From Ruminococcus sp. AF46-10NS (GTDB lineage: Bacteria; Bacillota; Clostridia; Lachnospirales; Lachnospiraceae): DNA of 64,000 nucleotides. The notes beneath the pieces were generated by a model, which saw only the letters and a list, made by a program, of their open reading frames with translations, had not been told where the DNA came from and searched no databases. Below are positions 16,001 to 26,051 of the stretch, one piece after another. Position numbers and translations under genes: made by a program. Each line of letters opens with the position of its first letter. Within the stretch, counting starts at the first letter, position 1. The stretch spans positions 1 through 64,000 of the forward strand of contig NZ_QRNF01000006.1 of the NCBI RefSeq assembly GCF_003474435.1, written 5' to 3'.

Positions 16001-16783
16001 ATGATAATGAATATTTTTGAAGGTATACTGATTCCGTTTATTGGAACAACGCTAGGTGCTGGGTGTGTGTTTTTTATGGGAAAAACATTTAGTAAATCAG
16101 TGCAACGTGCACTTGCAGGATTTGCAGCAGGCATAATGGTTGCTGCTTCAATCTGGAGTCTTCTGATTCCGGCTATTAAACAATCTGAGAATATGGGAAC
16201 ATTATCATTTATTCCGGCAGTTGTTGGATTCTGGATTGGTATATTATTTTTACTTGCACTCGATCATTTGATTCCGCATCTTCATGTTGGAAGTGATCAG
16301 GCAGAGGGACCGACAAGCAAGCTTGGCCGTACTACAATGATGGTGTTGGCAGTTACACTACATAACATCCCTGAAGGTATGGCAGTCGGTGTAATGTATG
16401 CAGGATTTCTTGCTGAAAATGCGCAGATTACAGCAGCAAGTGCACTCGCTTTATCACTTGGAATTGCTATTCAGAATTTTCCGGAAGGAGCGATTATATC
16501 CATGCCGCTCAGGGCAGAGGGTGAAAGTAAGGGAAAGGCATTTCTCGGAGGTGTACTTTCAGGAGTGGTTGAACCGATTGGAGCAGTACTGACGATTCTT
16601 GCCGCACAGCTGATAATCCCGGCATTACCATACTTACTGAGCTTTGCAGCAGGAGCTATGTTATATGTCGTGGTTGAAGAACTAATTCCGGAAATGTCGC
16701 AGGGACAGCACTCAGATATTGGTACGCTTTTCTTTGCATTTGGATTTAGTTTGATGATGATCCTGGATGTGACACTGGGGTGA
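16001..16783 (+). CDS. ZIP family metal transporter (ZupT-like)
   Basis: 260 residues with about eight hydrophobic helices. The metal-binding helices carry HNIPEG (His121) and QNFPEG (Gln158 where many ZIPs have His or Asn), followed by GVVEPIGAVLTILA with a conserved Glu. A short cytoplasmic loop has HLIPHLHVG. ZIP proteins import zinc, iron or manganese. AGAAAGG lies before the ATG at 16001. The palindrome at 15933 suggests metal-dependent control. Which metal is taken up cannot be told from sequence. Confidence 0.9.
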   Translation: MIMNIFEGILIPFIGTTLGAGCVFFMGKTFSKSVQRALAGFAAGIMVAASIWSLLIPAIKQSENMGTLSFIPAVVGFWIGILFLLALDHLIPHLHVGSDQAEGPTSKLGRTTMMVLAVTLHNIPEGMAVGVMYAGFLAENAQITAASALALSLGIAIQNFPEGAIISMPLRAEGESKGKAFLGGVLSGVVEPIGAVLTILAAQLIIPALPYLLSFAAGAMLYVVVEELIPEMSQGQHSDIGTLFFAFGFSLMMILDVTLG

Positions 16784-16868
16784 GAGGAAAGATTTCCGGC
16801 ATAAGCTCAGTCATGGCCTTGCGGATTCAAGAAAGGGGTTTAAAACCAGAAAAGGAGTAGATTTGCAA

Positions 16869-16897
16869 TAGACTTATTTCAGGAAAAAAGGTATAAT
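16869..16897 (+). promoter_or_regulatory. Predicted promoter before the c-di-GMP riboswitch
   Basis: TAGACT (16869-16874), 17-base spacer, TATAAT (16892-16897). Transcription would begin just before the riboswitch-like element. Confidence 0.55.
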
Positions 16898-16904
16898 AAA
16901 AGAA

Positions 16905-16980
16905 AAAGATTCGTCAGCAAATCAGCCGAAAGTCAGAGACGCAATATAGGACCTGCAAAACAGCAGCCAGTTACAACGTT
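16905..16980 (+). ncRNA. Probable c-di-GMP-I (GEMM) riboswitch
   Basis: The order of conserved pieces matches the GEMM-I consensus: GCAAA, a C-GAAA-G tetraloop, GACGCAA, then GG-x-CCT and GCAGCCAG-TTAC. The tetraloop stem (TCAGCC/GTCAGA) pairs in only four of six positions, so the aptamer may be variant or carry base errors. A promoter lies upstream and an intrinsic terminator directly downstream (16985-17019), before a large histidine kinase gene. A c-di-GMP-controlled transcription switch is the simplest reading. Confidence 0.6.
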
Positions 16981-16984
16981 TAAG

Positions 16985-17019
16985 ATGCATTGTCTGAAAA
17001 GACAATGCTTTTTTTGTTT
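16985..17019 (+). terminator. Terminator hairpin of the riboswitch expression platform
   Basis: GCATTGTC pairs with GACAATGC around a TGAAAA loop, followed by seven T. It sits between the aptamer and the start of the kinase gene at 17073, as in transcription attenuation. Confidence 0.75.
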
Positions 17020-17072
17020 TGAAATATCGGTCAGGGACAGGCAGCTAATAATTATAAACCGGGGAAAGTGAT

Positions 17073-20000
17073 ATGGAAGAATACAGAGATGATATAAAAA
17101 GTAAATTGTATTATATGGATGAAATCCTTCATAAGATTTCTTCCATGAGTCAGGCAGAGGATGAAAAACAACTGGATGACATGACACCATCTATATTGAA
17201 GAGTGTTGGAAAATACACAGCAGCAGACAGAGCATATATTTTTGAATGGAATTCAGAAAAAAAGGAAAGTTTTAAAAATACATTTGAATGGTGTGCGTCA
17301 GGAATCGAACCACAGATACAGAATCTGCAGGAAGTTCCCGTATGTCTGATGCAGAACTGGGTGGAAACATTTATCCAGAAGAAAAATATCATCATTTATG
17401 ACCTGGAAGAAATAGCAGAAGAAACCCCACAGGAATATGAAATTTTAAAGCCTCAGAATATTCATTCCCTGATTGCTGTGCCGATTTATACAAATCATAA
17501 ATTTATTGGCTTTATCGGATTGGATAACCCGGATCTGAATCAGGATATGGTGTCCATGAATCTGTTATCTGATGTGGGATGCCATATGGGAAGTGTCCGT
17601 GAAAACCTGAGAATGATGAAGGTATTGGAGCAGGAGCACAATAATCTGGAAAAAAGCCTGGAAGAGCTGCAGAAAGAGAAGAATATTCTGGATGTATTAA
17701 GCATTGATTATACAGCTGTTTATTACTGCGACCTGATGAAAGACCTGATCCTTCCTGTGAAGCAGGAGCATGGTATGAATACAGTGATAACAGAACAACA
17801 GTCTTTTTCTTTTCGCATTCGCTATTATTTTGAGCACTTTGTCATCCGGGAATCAGCGCCTGATTTTATGGAAAAATTAAGCCTGGATCATCTGGTGGAA
17901 TATCTGGGGCATCATGAACGCTTCACCTACTGTTTCCGCTGCCGTCCGAACCCGACAGGTCAGAAATATTTTGAAGTCCAGATCGTCCGGCTGAAGAATA
18001 TTCCAGGATTTAAAGCAGTCATGGGATATCGGTATATAGATGACATTATTGAGGAACAGGAACGACAGAAAGCAGAACTTGAGGATGCGCTGGAAATTGC
18101 AAACCTGAATGGGGAAATCATTGATTCCATCAGTAAATTATACTGGCTGATCTATCGAATGAATCTGGAAACAGGAACTTATGAAGAAATATCTGCCGGC
18201 AACGAGATGCATAAACTTACAGGCAGGCATGGAAAAACGGAAGAAGCTTTCCAGCATGCCATCAATACAATTGTTGATGGGGAGCATCAGGAAATGATGA
18301 AAGAGTTCCTTGATACATCGACGCTGGCTGACAGGCTGAAAGACACGGAAAGTATTGCGGTCGAATACCGGGCGCAAAGTGGCTCCTGGCATCTGGCAAG
18401 ATTTATTGAAAAAAAACGGAACCCATCCGGTAAGGTTACAAATGTTCTGTATGTTGTCAGGCAGATTGATGAGGAAAAACAGGTTGAAATTGCTTATAAG
18501 CAGGAACTGATGAAAAAGAACAGACTCCTGTCAGGACTGAGCCGTGATTATACGACAGCTTTTGTTTTAAATCTGGATACGGATGAGTATGAGTTTGTAT
18601 TTAATCAGGCGACAAATCATGCACAGAAGCGAGAAGAGTTCAGAAAATTTTCAGATTATGTGGATGCCTATGCTTCTGCATTTGCACTTCCAGAATTTCA
18701 GGATGTAATGCGTCGGGAACTTGACAGTAACGTGATTAAAAAACATTTTGAAACAGAAGACGAATATCATTTCTCTTTTGAGACGTCACCCAACGCAGCA
18801 GGTCTGTCCTGCTTTCAGGCACATATTGTAAAAGAGTACGAGGAAGACAGCCATTTTGCGTTCCTTGGTTTCCGAAGTGTAGATGAGATCGTACAGAAAG
18901 AGCGTTTTTATAAAGAGTCTTTGCAAAAAGTAAACCAGGCACTTAAGCATCAGCTGGACATGATCACATCTGCACTGCCGGGTGGCGTGAAAATCAGCAA
19001 TGATGATCCTGAATATTCTTTTAAGTATGTTTCTGAGCATTTTGCGCAGATGCTGGGATATGATACCCCAGAGGAATTGATGGAAGCTTCTGGAGGGACG
19101 ATTGCTGACCTGGCACATCCGGATGATCTGGAACAGGGGATTGCACAGGCGTTGGAGCAGTATGGTAAAGCGGATCATTATGAGCTCACATACCGCATGA
19201 AATGCAAAAATGGATCCTGGAAATATATTGAGGACAGGGGACATAAGATCCGCAAATCGGATGGGATGATCGAACACTGGAATCTGATTCTGGACCAAAA
19301 TGAACTGGTGGAAAAAACCATTGCCCTGGAGAGCGAGAAAAAGGCAAACCAGAGTAAATCGGATTTTCTTTCCAGAATGTCTCATGATATGCGAACACCG
19401 TTGAATGGAATTATCGGACTTATGGATATCTGTATGAAGCACCCGGAGGACAGGAAACTGGTGGATTCCAGCCGCCTTAAGGCAAGAGTAGCGGCAGATC
19501 ATCTGCTGTCGCTGATCAATGACACACTGGAACTGAGTAAACTGGAAAATGAAAAAACAAAACTGGCAAAAGAAGATTTTTGCCTGCCGGAGCTTATTCG
19601 TGAGGTGGAAACCATTGCACAGATGAAGGCAGATGAAGAGTGTATTACGATTCGTTTTATGGATGATCCTTATTCAATTCCATATCCGAATCTTATCGGA
19701 AGTGCCCTGCATGTAAAACAGATATTTTTAAACCTGATCACAAACAGTATTAAATACAACCGTAAAAATGGCTCTGTGGATTGCTGCCTGAAAGAAGAGA
19801 AGGAATCCGATGAAAGAGTGCTGGTAGATGTGACTATAAAAGATACGGGAATCGGAATGTCAGAGGATTTCCTGAAGAATATATTTCAGCCATTTGTTCA
19901 GGCAGATCAGGGAGCCAGATCACAGTATAAAGGTACCGGGCTGGGCATGGCGATTGTAAAGGAACTGATTGATCGTATGGGTGGAACCATTCAGATTGAC

Positions 20001-20513
20001 AGTGTGGAAAATCAGGGCACTTCCATACATGTGGTCATACCTTTTGAAATTGCAGAAGAACCTGTAGTTGTAAAAGAAAGTTTTGAATTACCAAAAGAGA
20101 AGCTGTCCGGACGCCGTATTCTTCTGGCAGAGGATAATGAACTCAACAGGGAAATTGCGGTATTCCTTCTGAAAGATGAGGGGATTTCCGTTACTGAGGC
20201 AGAAGATGGACAGCAGGCCCTGGAATGTTTCCTGAAAATGCCGGAAGGATATTACGATGCGGTTCTGATGGATATCATGATGCCGGCGATGGACGGATAT
20301 CAGGCAGCCAGAGCAATTCGTGGTAGCGGGAAGAAAGATGCGGAAACGATTCCAATCATTGCCATGACAGCAAATGCTTTTGCTGAAGATAAAAGAAAGA
20401 CGATGGAGGCAGGGATGGATGCGCATCTGTCAAAACCATTAAATGTACCGGAACTGATGGAAACAATCCGAAAATTCTGTGTTGGTAAGCAGATGTGCCA
20501 GTGCCAAGAATAA
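17073..20513 (+). CDS. Cytoplasmic hybrid histidine kinase with GAF, PAS and receiver domains
   Basis: 1146 residues with no membrane helix. Residues about 20-195 form a GAF domain (AADRAYIFEW, LIAVPIYTNHKFIGFIGLDNP). Several PAS-like modules follow; the last (about 640-755) is PAS_3-like (SFKYVSEHFAQMLGYDTPEEL, YRMKCKNGSWKYIEDRG). The kinase core has His771 in MSHDMRTPLNG and an ATPase domain with GTGLGMAIVKELIDRMGG. A receiver domain ends the protein, with Asp1067 in VLMDIMMPAMDG. It probably senses a soluble signal and passes phosphate within the chain or to a partner. The leader carries a likely c-di-GMP riboswitch, and a second hybrid kinase starts 15 bases after the stop, so the two form one unit. 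Confidence 0.9.
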   Translation: MEEYRDDIKSKLYYMDEILHKISSMSQAEDEKQLDDMTPSILKSVGKYTAADRAYIFEWNSEKKESFKNTFEWCASGIEPQIQNLQEVPVCLMQNWVETFIQKKNIIIYDLEEIAEETPQEYEILKPQNIHSLIAVPIYTNHKFIGFIGLDNPDLNQDMVSMNLLSDVGCHMGSVRENLRMMKVLEQEHNNLEKSLEELQKEKNILDVLSIDYTAVYYCDLMKDLILPVKQEHGMNTVITEQQSFSFRIRYYFEHFVIRESAPDFMEKLSLDHLVEYLGHHERFTYCFRCRPNPTGQKYFEVQIVRLKNIPGFKAVMGYRYIDDIIEEQERQKAELEDALEIANLNGEIIDSISKLYWLIYRMNLETGTYEEISAGNEMHKLTGRHGKTEEAFQHAINTIVDGEHQEMMKEFLDTSTLADRLKDTESIAVEYRAQSGSWHLARFIEKKRNPSGKVTNVLYVVRQIDEEKQVEIAYKQELMKKNRLLSGLSRDYTTAFVLNLDTDEYEFVFNQATNHAQKREEFRKFSDYVDAYASAFALPEFQDVMRRELDSNVIKKHFETEDEYHFSFETSPNAAGLSCFQAHIVKEYEEDSHFAFLGFRSVDEIVQKERFYKESLQKVNQALKHQLDMITSALPGGVKISNDDPEYSFKYVSEHFAQMLGYDTPEELMEASGGTIADLAHPDDLEQGIAQALEQYGKADHYELTYRMKCKNGSWKYIEDRGHKIRKSDGMIEHWNLILDQNELVEKTIALESEKKANQSKSDFLSRMSHDMRTPLNGIIGLMDICMKHPEDRKLVDSSRLKARVAADHLLSLINDTLELSKLENEKTKLAKEDFCLPELIREVETIAQMKADEECITIRFMDDPYSIPYPNLIGSALHVKQIFLNLITNSIKYNRKNGSVDCCLKEEKESDERVLVDVTIKDTGIGMSEDFLKNIFQPFVQADQGARSQYKGTGLGMAIVKELIDRMGGTIQIDSVENQGTSIHVVIPFEIAEEPVVVKESFELPKEKLSGRRILLAEDNELNREIAVFLLKDEGISVTEAEDGQQALECFLKMPEGYYDAVLMDIMMPAMDGYQAARAIRGSGKKDAETIPIIAMTANAFAEDKRKTMEAGMDAHLSKPLNVPELMETIRKFCVGKQMCQCQE

Positions 20514-20528
20514 CAGAGGAGTAGAAGA

Positions 20529-22600
20529 ATGAAAAAGGACAGCGAACCATATAAAAGGATAAGAATATATTGTTATATTGTTGGATTGATTACTTTTCTG
20601 GCAGCATTCTTTATTGGCGTTTTTCTGCTCTATAACCTGGAAAAGGATGAAAAGACAACTGGAAAATATATGGCGCAGATCACGGAGAAGAGAGTCAGGG
20701 CAAGACTGGATCAGTATATCATGCTCTCTGATCTTTTGGGAAATTATATCCGTGCCGGAGAGAATCTGGATGAAAATACTTTTTCTGAACTGGCAGAAAA
20801 GATTCCAAATGAAGATGGAGTGATAAAGGCATTTGAACTGGCACCTGAGGGAATTGTTACAGACATTTATCCGAAACAGGGAAATGAGGGAGCTTTTGGC
20901 CTGGATATGCTGCAGGAGCATGAGCGAAAAAAGGATGCAGTTCTGGCAAAGGAGAGTGGAAAATATACGCTGGGAGGACCATACCAGCTAAAGCAGGGAG
21001 GAACAGGGGCACTGCTTTTTAATCCGGTTTACCAGGATAATAATTCAGATGATGGTGGGTTCTGGGGATTTGTGATCCTGGTGATTGACTGGAATCGCTT
21101 CATTGGTGAGATAAATCTTGATTATTTAAGCGATGCAGATTTCTGTTACAGAATCTGGACATATGACAGAGACAGCAGCGACAGGATTATTCTGGCAGAG
21201 AGCCAGGGTGATATGCCGGATAACATTCTGACAGTAGAATGTGCAGTTCCCAATAACACATGGTATTTTGATATTATACCCTCAGAGGGATGGAGTCCAC
21301 GTTCTTACTGGATCATGTGTATTGTCATTTCTTATGTATTCTCATTATTGATTGCTACAGTGTTTTATTTGATATTCAGCAAAAAACACAGGGAAAGACA
21401 ATATGAAGCGGAACTGGAAAAATCTGCTGAGCAGGCAAAAAACGCCAACGAGGCAAAAACAAGATTTTTATTTAATATGAGCCATGATATCCGAACTCCG
21501 ATGAATGCAATTGTGGGTTTTTCCGGTTTATTGGAGAAGAATCTGCAGAATGAAAAAAAGGCAAAAGAATATCTGGGAAAGATACAGTCTTCCAGTAATC
21601 TTCTGCTGATGATCATCAATCAGATTCTGGAAATGGCCCGGATTGAAAGTGGTACTGCGGTATTGCAGTTAAAAGCTGAGGATATAGATGCATTATTTCA
21701 CAGGGTAAATACAGTGTTTGAAGAGGATATCAGAAAGAAGAATCTGCAGTATCATGCCGATCTGGATGTAAGACATCATTATGTTGTCTGTGATCAGACA
21801 AAGTTACAGGAGATCATGCTGAATATTATCAGCAATGCTATAAAGTATACCCCGGAGGGACATTCGATCCATGTAAAAGTACATGAGGCAGTATCAGAGA
21901 ATCCTTCAAGGATACGTTATATTTTCTCATGTGAAGATACGGGCATTGGTATGTGTGAAGAATATCTTCCACATGTCTATGAAGAATTTTCCAGAGAACA
22001 TACCACCACAGAAAATAAGGTACCGGGAACCGGGCTGGGACTTTCTATTATCAAATCAATGATAGAACTGATGGGTGGAAGTATTCAGGTAGAAAGCAGA
22101 CAGGGCATTGGAACAAAATTCACAGTAGATCTTTCTTTTGACATAGCATCGAAAGAAGAGGTATATGGAAGCCAGAATACCATTAAGCCATCTGCAATTC
22201 ACACAATAAAAGGGAAAAGAATTCTCCTTGCAGAGGATAATGAGCTGAATGCGGAAATAGTGAAGACAGTTCTCGAAGATGTCGGAGCGTTGATTACCAG
22301 AGTGGAGGATGGGCAGCAGGCAGTGGAATTATTTGAAGAGAAACCGGCAGGGACATTTGATGCAATTCTGATGGATCTGATGATGCCTGTTATGGATGGA
22401 TATACAGCTACGAAGAAAATCCGTTCATCAGAACGTTCAGATGCAAAAACAATACCTATTATAGCTATGACAGCGAACGCATTCCAGGAAGATGCTGAAA
22501 AGTGCATTGCTGTGGGTATGAACGCTCATCTGGCGAAGCTTTGGATATTGAAAAAGTGAAAACAACAATCTGCCATTTAGTAAAAAAGAAAAATGAATGA
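20529..22600 (+). CDS. Membrane hybrid histidine kinase with CHASE domain, frame break near 22539
   Basis: Two transmembrane helices (about 14-37 and 258-281) enclose an extracellular CHASE domain ([43 protein letters not shown]). The kinase core has His319 in [11 protein letters not shown] and [18 protein letters not shown], and a receiver domain has Asp616 in [12 protein letters not shown]. The main frame ends at 22559 with LAKLWILKK. One extra base near 22539 restores [14 protein letters not shown] and a stop at 22598-22600, the usual end of a receiver domain. The loss affects only the last 20 residues. CHASE domains bind small extracellular ligands; which one is unknown here. It shares the upstream kinase's promoter and riboswitch. 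Confidence 0.85.
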
Positions 22601-22643
22601 TCCCATAAAGAATTCTCAGAACAGATCAGTAACAGAAAAACAG

Positions 22644-22676
22644 GTGTCGTCAAATCAAAATCGGGCGACACCTGAG
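22644..22676 (-). terminator. Terminator between the kinase and GGDEF genes
   Basis: CAGGTGTCG and CGACACCTG form a perfect 9-base stem. On the minus strand TTTTTC follows, so it best serves the GGDEF gene; it may work weakly in both directions. Confidence 0.6.
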
Positions 22677-22698
22677 ATTTTCTGTGATGAGATATATG

Positions 22699-23246
22699 TT
22701 ATTTTCTGACAGATTCCCGGCGCCTTTTCTTGACTTCATAAAGTGCCAGATCTGCAGCTTTCCTTTCCTCTGCGATCAGGAGATCTTTTTCACAGACGAT
22801 CTGCGTGTAACCAATTGAGAGCTCTACATAGTAAGGTTTATCAGAATGGAGATTGAAGGTATTGTTTGCAGAGAAGATCTGTTCAATAAAAATTTCTCCC
22901 ATATTTGAATCTCCGGGGATGAGTATACAAAATTCATCACCTCCGATTCTCCCTACGATTCCTTTTTCTCCGGCTATTTTATTAAGAGTTTCACCGCAGT
23001 ATTTTATGGCAAAATCACCTTCTGCATGGCCGAAAACATCATTGATCTCTTTGAGATGATCAAAATCTTTATCAACTGAACATTCTTTGCTGAGGTTATA
23101 ATAATATCCGCTGTGGATTCCAAGAAAAAAGAAAACATTTATCTGCATATCAGCAGAAGCGCGGTAAATTCCTTTTATTAATTTTACTATGTGAGGAGAA
23201 ATAGCATTTCCGATCATAACGCCTATCGTGTATTTTTTTTATCCAT
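22699..23246 (-). pseudogene. GGDEF protein with LacI-like sensor, large internal deletion
   Basis: The minus-strand product starts like a periplasmic-binding-protein-type sensor (TIGVMIGNAISPHIVKLIKGI, INVFFFLGIHSGYYY) and after about 55 residues jumps into a GGDEF domain at DFDHLKEINDVFGHAEGDF, with the intact signature GRIGGDEF. Normal proteins of this build have roughly 250 more sensor residues and the first GGDEF helices, so an internal deletion has joined the two. The start is also broken: ATG at 23246 is followed by eight A where nine would give MDKKKYTIGVM in frame. The cyclase part lacks its first helices, so activity is doubtful. Confidence 0.55.
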
Positions 23247-23407
23247 TTAATTTAACTCAGGCATTGAGATAAAATTGCAATTTTCCATGCAAAATTGTAA
23301 AATAGAAGCATTCCGTGAATTTTGAAATATGTAATACAGCGAAGTACAAGTAACAATTGCAGGTTTTATGCAAAATTGTGAACAGTAATAAGTTTCAGAA
23401 ACCATAT

Positions 23408-24163
23408 ATGATGAAAGTGAGAACAGGAATGAATGATAAAATTGTAGTCTGTCTGGGAAAGGGCGGACAGAGAGATATGGCGGAGTCCTTTGCCAGGCGG
23501 ACAGGTGCGCCAATACAGGATAAGCCGGGAGATTATCTGACGGTTCGATTTGATTCCAGGGGAGTTTTCCTGTCTGGGTTTGGGCTGACGTATCAGGGAG
23601 ATTTCGTGGAAACCATGCTGCACAGAGTGACGAATGGAAGATTGCAGCATGAAATGCTGGTTAAGGCAGCCAAATCTGATAAAGTGGGCAGGAAGGCTAT
23701 AGATGCTACTGCCGGAATGGGAGAAGATGCCTTCCTGCTGGCTGCGCAGGGCTATGAAGTGACTTTGTATGAGCAGAATCCTGTGATTGCGGCACTTTTG
23801 AAAGATGCCATCCGTCGTGCCAGGAAAAATATGGAGCTGAAAGAGATTGCCAACCGTATGAAAGTGGTTGAGGGAAACAGTGTGGAATGTATGTCGAAAC
23901 TTCTGGATCCGGTAGATGTGATTTATCTTGATCCTATGTTTCCTGCAAGGCAGAAATCCAGTCTTATCAATAAGAAGCTGCAGTTGATCCAGAAACTGGA
24001 ACCGCCGTGTTCTGAGGAAACAGATCTTTTTGATGCGGCTATTAAGGTAAATCCGGATAAGATCATTGTCAAACGGCCGCTGAAAAGTGAATGTCTGGCA
24101 GGCAGGGAACCATCCTACACACTGAAAGGGAAAGCTATTCGATATGATTGCTATGTGTTATAG
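23408..24163 (+). CDS. rsmJ: RsmJ-like 16S rRNA methyltransferase
   Basis: About 251 residues from ATG 23408 (starts at 23411 and 23429 are also possible; no strong ribosome binding site separates them). The SAM-binding motif I is DATAGMGEDAFLLAAQGYEVTLYEQNP and motif IV is DVIYLDPMFPARQKSSLINKKL, the hallmark of the RsmJ/YhiQ family, which methylates G1516 of 16S rRNA. The N-terminal part is less conserved and longer than in enterobacteria. It stands between the damaged GGDEF gene (divergent) and an EamA transporter. Confidence 0.8.
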   Translation: MMKVRTGMNDKIVVCLGKGGQRDMAESFARRTGAPIQDKPGDYLTVRFDSRGVFLSGFGLTYQGDFVETMLHRVTNGRLQHEMLVKAAKSDKVGRKAIDATAGMGEDAFLLAAQGYEVTLYEQNPVIAALLKDAIRRARKNMELKEIANRMKVVEGNSVECMSKLLDPVDVIYLDPMFPARQKSSLINKKLQLIQKLEPPCSEETDLFDAAIKVNPDKIIVKRPLKSECLAGREPSYTLKGKAIRYDCYVL

Positions 24164-24204
24164 AAAGAAAAAGTGTTCAGAAAATATAACAGAATGCGGG
24201 CAAC

Positions 24205-24339
24205 ATGTTCGAGAATAAACAGGTACAGAAGCATTATAAAAGACGTTTTTGGAGTACAGAAAAAAAGACCGATTTCCGGGATGTAAGCACCAGTGCGATA
24301 AATGGACAGATAGAAGAAGTTTTGGGAAAGAGAGAATAA
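24205..24339 (+). CDS. 44-residue ORF before the EamA gene
   Basis: ATG 24205 to TAA 24337-24339, highly charged (MFENKQVQKHYKRRFW..., ending LGKRE). It stops 4 bases before the transporter start. No clear ribosome binding site or family; it may be a chance frame or a short coupled leader peptide. Confidence 0.25.
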   Translation: MFENKQVQKHYKRRFWSTEKKTDFRDVSTSAINGQIEEVLGKRE

Positions 24340-24343
24340 ATAC

Positions 24344-25276
24344 ATGAAACAGAAAAAAACAACATTAACAAAAACCTGGGTAGTAGCGGCACTGGCCTGT
24401 GTCTGCTGTCTTCTGTGGGGAAGTGCGATCCCTGTGATCAAGACAGGTTACCGGCTGATGCAGGTAGATTCTGCGGATACAGCAAGCCAGATCGTTTTTG
24501 CAGGAGTGCGTTTTGCACTGGCAGGAATCCTGGTACTGATCTTTGCATCTGTCAGTGAACGGAAAGTAATGATCCCGGACCTGACTGTTCTGAAATATGC
24601 AGTGCCTGTATGCCTGGCGCAGACGGTATGCCAGTATTTCTTCTTTTATATAGGAGTAGCGCATACATCAGGTGTTAAGGGTGCGATCATCACAGGGCTT
24701 GGCAACTTTATCGCGATCTTGTTATCCTGCCTTGTTTTTCGCAAGGAGCGGATGACCAGTCGAAAAATGTTCGGCTGCATCCTGGGTTTTGCAGGTGTGG
24801 TAGTAATCAATATGATGGGAAATTCTCTGGATGGGGGATTCAGGCTCACAGGTGAAGGATTCATTCTGATCGCACAGTTTTCCTATGGAATGTCTACAGT
24901 GCTGATCAATATTTTTTCCAGAAAAGTATCTCCTGTTGTACTCAGCGGAACACAGTTTACTATGGGAGGAATCGTGCTGTTCTTTATCGGAAAAATGATG
25001 GGAGGACATCTTGGAAATGTAACAGCAGGTGGAATTGGAATTGTTTTTTATCTGGCAATGGTTTCCGCAGTGGCTTACACACTCTGGTCAGTGCTCCTCG
25101 CATACAATGATGTTTCGAAAGTGGCAATCTTTGGTTTTGTCAATCCGCTGTTCAGTGTGATCCTTTCAGCACTGATCCTGGGTGAGTTCCATCAGGCATT
25201 CAACATGGGCAGCCTGATCGCACTGTTTTTGGTATGTGTGGGTATTTATATTGTAAATCGAAAAAAATCTTCATAA
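24344..25276 (+). CDS. EamA/DMT family transporter
   Basis: 310 residues with ten hydrophobic helices in two homologous halves, typical of the drug/metabolite transporter superfamily. Family stretches include LLWGSAIPVIKTGYRLM near the start, GAIITGLGNFIAILLSCLVFRKER at the end of the first half and FGFVNPLFSVILSALILGE in the second. These proteins export amino acids, metabolites or drugs; no substrate can be inferred from neighbours. GGGAAAGAG precedes the start. Confidence 0.9.
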   Translation: MKQKKTTLTKTWVVAALACVCCLLWGSAIPVIKTGYRLMQVDSADTASQIVFAGVRFALAGILVLIFASVSERKVMIPDLTVLKYAVPVCLAQTVCQYFFFYIGVAHTSGVKGAIITGLGNFIAILLSCLVFRKERMTSRKMFGCILGFAGVVVINMMGNSLDGGFRLTGEGFILIAQFSYGMSTVLINIFSRKVSPVVLSGTQFTMGGIVLFFIGKMMGGHLGNVTAGGIGIVFYLAMVSAVAYTLWSVLLAYNDVSKVAIFGFVNPLFSVILSALILGEFHQAFNMGSLIALFLVCVGIYIVNRKKSS

Positions 25277-25466
25277 GCGGTATTTCATGAAGGCAACCGA
25301 ATTTTGAAAGATTCCGCTGGAAGCCTTCAGGAAAATTGATTTCAATACAGTATTATGCTAAAATCATTTCATAAAAATCAGTACGCATAAATAAATCCGT
25401 AACCTGAAACAACTGCAGAACCCTGAACTTCACAAATTCTGCACCATGCAAATGAGGAGGAATAAC

Positions 25467-26003
25467 ATGGAATTTCAGAAACTGATCGAAGAAAGAAGAA
25501 CTATCCGTAAATACAGTCCGGAGGGACGCATCACAAAAGATGAGCTGCTGACTATAATCAGGGCGGCGCAGGAAGCTCCGAGCTGGAAGAATTCCCAGAC
25601 CGGAAGATATTACTGTGTGACATCTGAAGATATGGCAGAAAAAGTTGCTAAAGAATGCCTGCCGGAAATGAACCAGGCAAAAGCAGAGAATGCCTCTCTG
25701 ATCGTTACAACCTTTGTACATAGCCATTCCGGATTTCAGAAAGACGGCACACCGGATAACGAGCTCGGAAACGGCTGGGGCTGCTATGATCTGGGACTTC
25801 AGAACGAGAATCTGATCCTGAAGGCAAAGGAGCTTGGATACGGAACCCTGATCATGGGACTTCGTGCCGGAGATAAGCTCCGTGAGATCCTTTCCATTCC
25901 GGAAACAGAAACGGTAGTGGCAGTGATCGCCATCGGAAAAGCAGCCGAAGAGCCTACAAGACCGAAACGTAAAGATGTGGAAGATATTGTGAGATTTTAT
26001 TAA
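25467..26003 (+). CDS. Nitroreductase family protein
   Basis: 178 residues from ATG 25467, which follows AGGAGG (25454-25459). FMN-binding segments are present: ERRTIRKYSPEG at the start and LGYGTLIMGLRAG with a C-terminal PTRPKRKDVEDIVRF. Family members reduce nitro compounds, quinones or flavins using NAD(P)H as homodimers. Length is typical. A terminator follows at 26014-26051. The gene appears to be monocistronic. Confidence 0.9.
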   Translation: MEFQKLIEERRTIRKYSPEGRITKDELLTIIRAAQEAPSWKNSQTGRYYCVTSEDMAEKVAKECLPEMNQAKAENASLIVTTFVHSHSGFQKDGTPDNELGNGWGCYDLGLQNENLILKAKELGYGTLIMGLRAGDKLREILSIPETETVVAVIAIGKAAEEPTRPKRKDVEDIVRFY

Positions 26004-26013
26004 ATAACAGGAG

Positions 26014-26051
26014 AAATGCCCGGTACATATCAAAATGTCCGGGCATTTTTT
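26014..26051 (+). terminator. Rho-independent terminator after the nitroreductase
   Basis: AAATGCCCGG (26014-26023) pairs perfectly with CCGGGCATTT (26039-26048), with a T-run. Confidence 0.85.
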
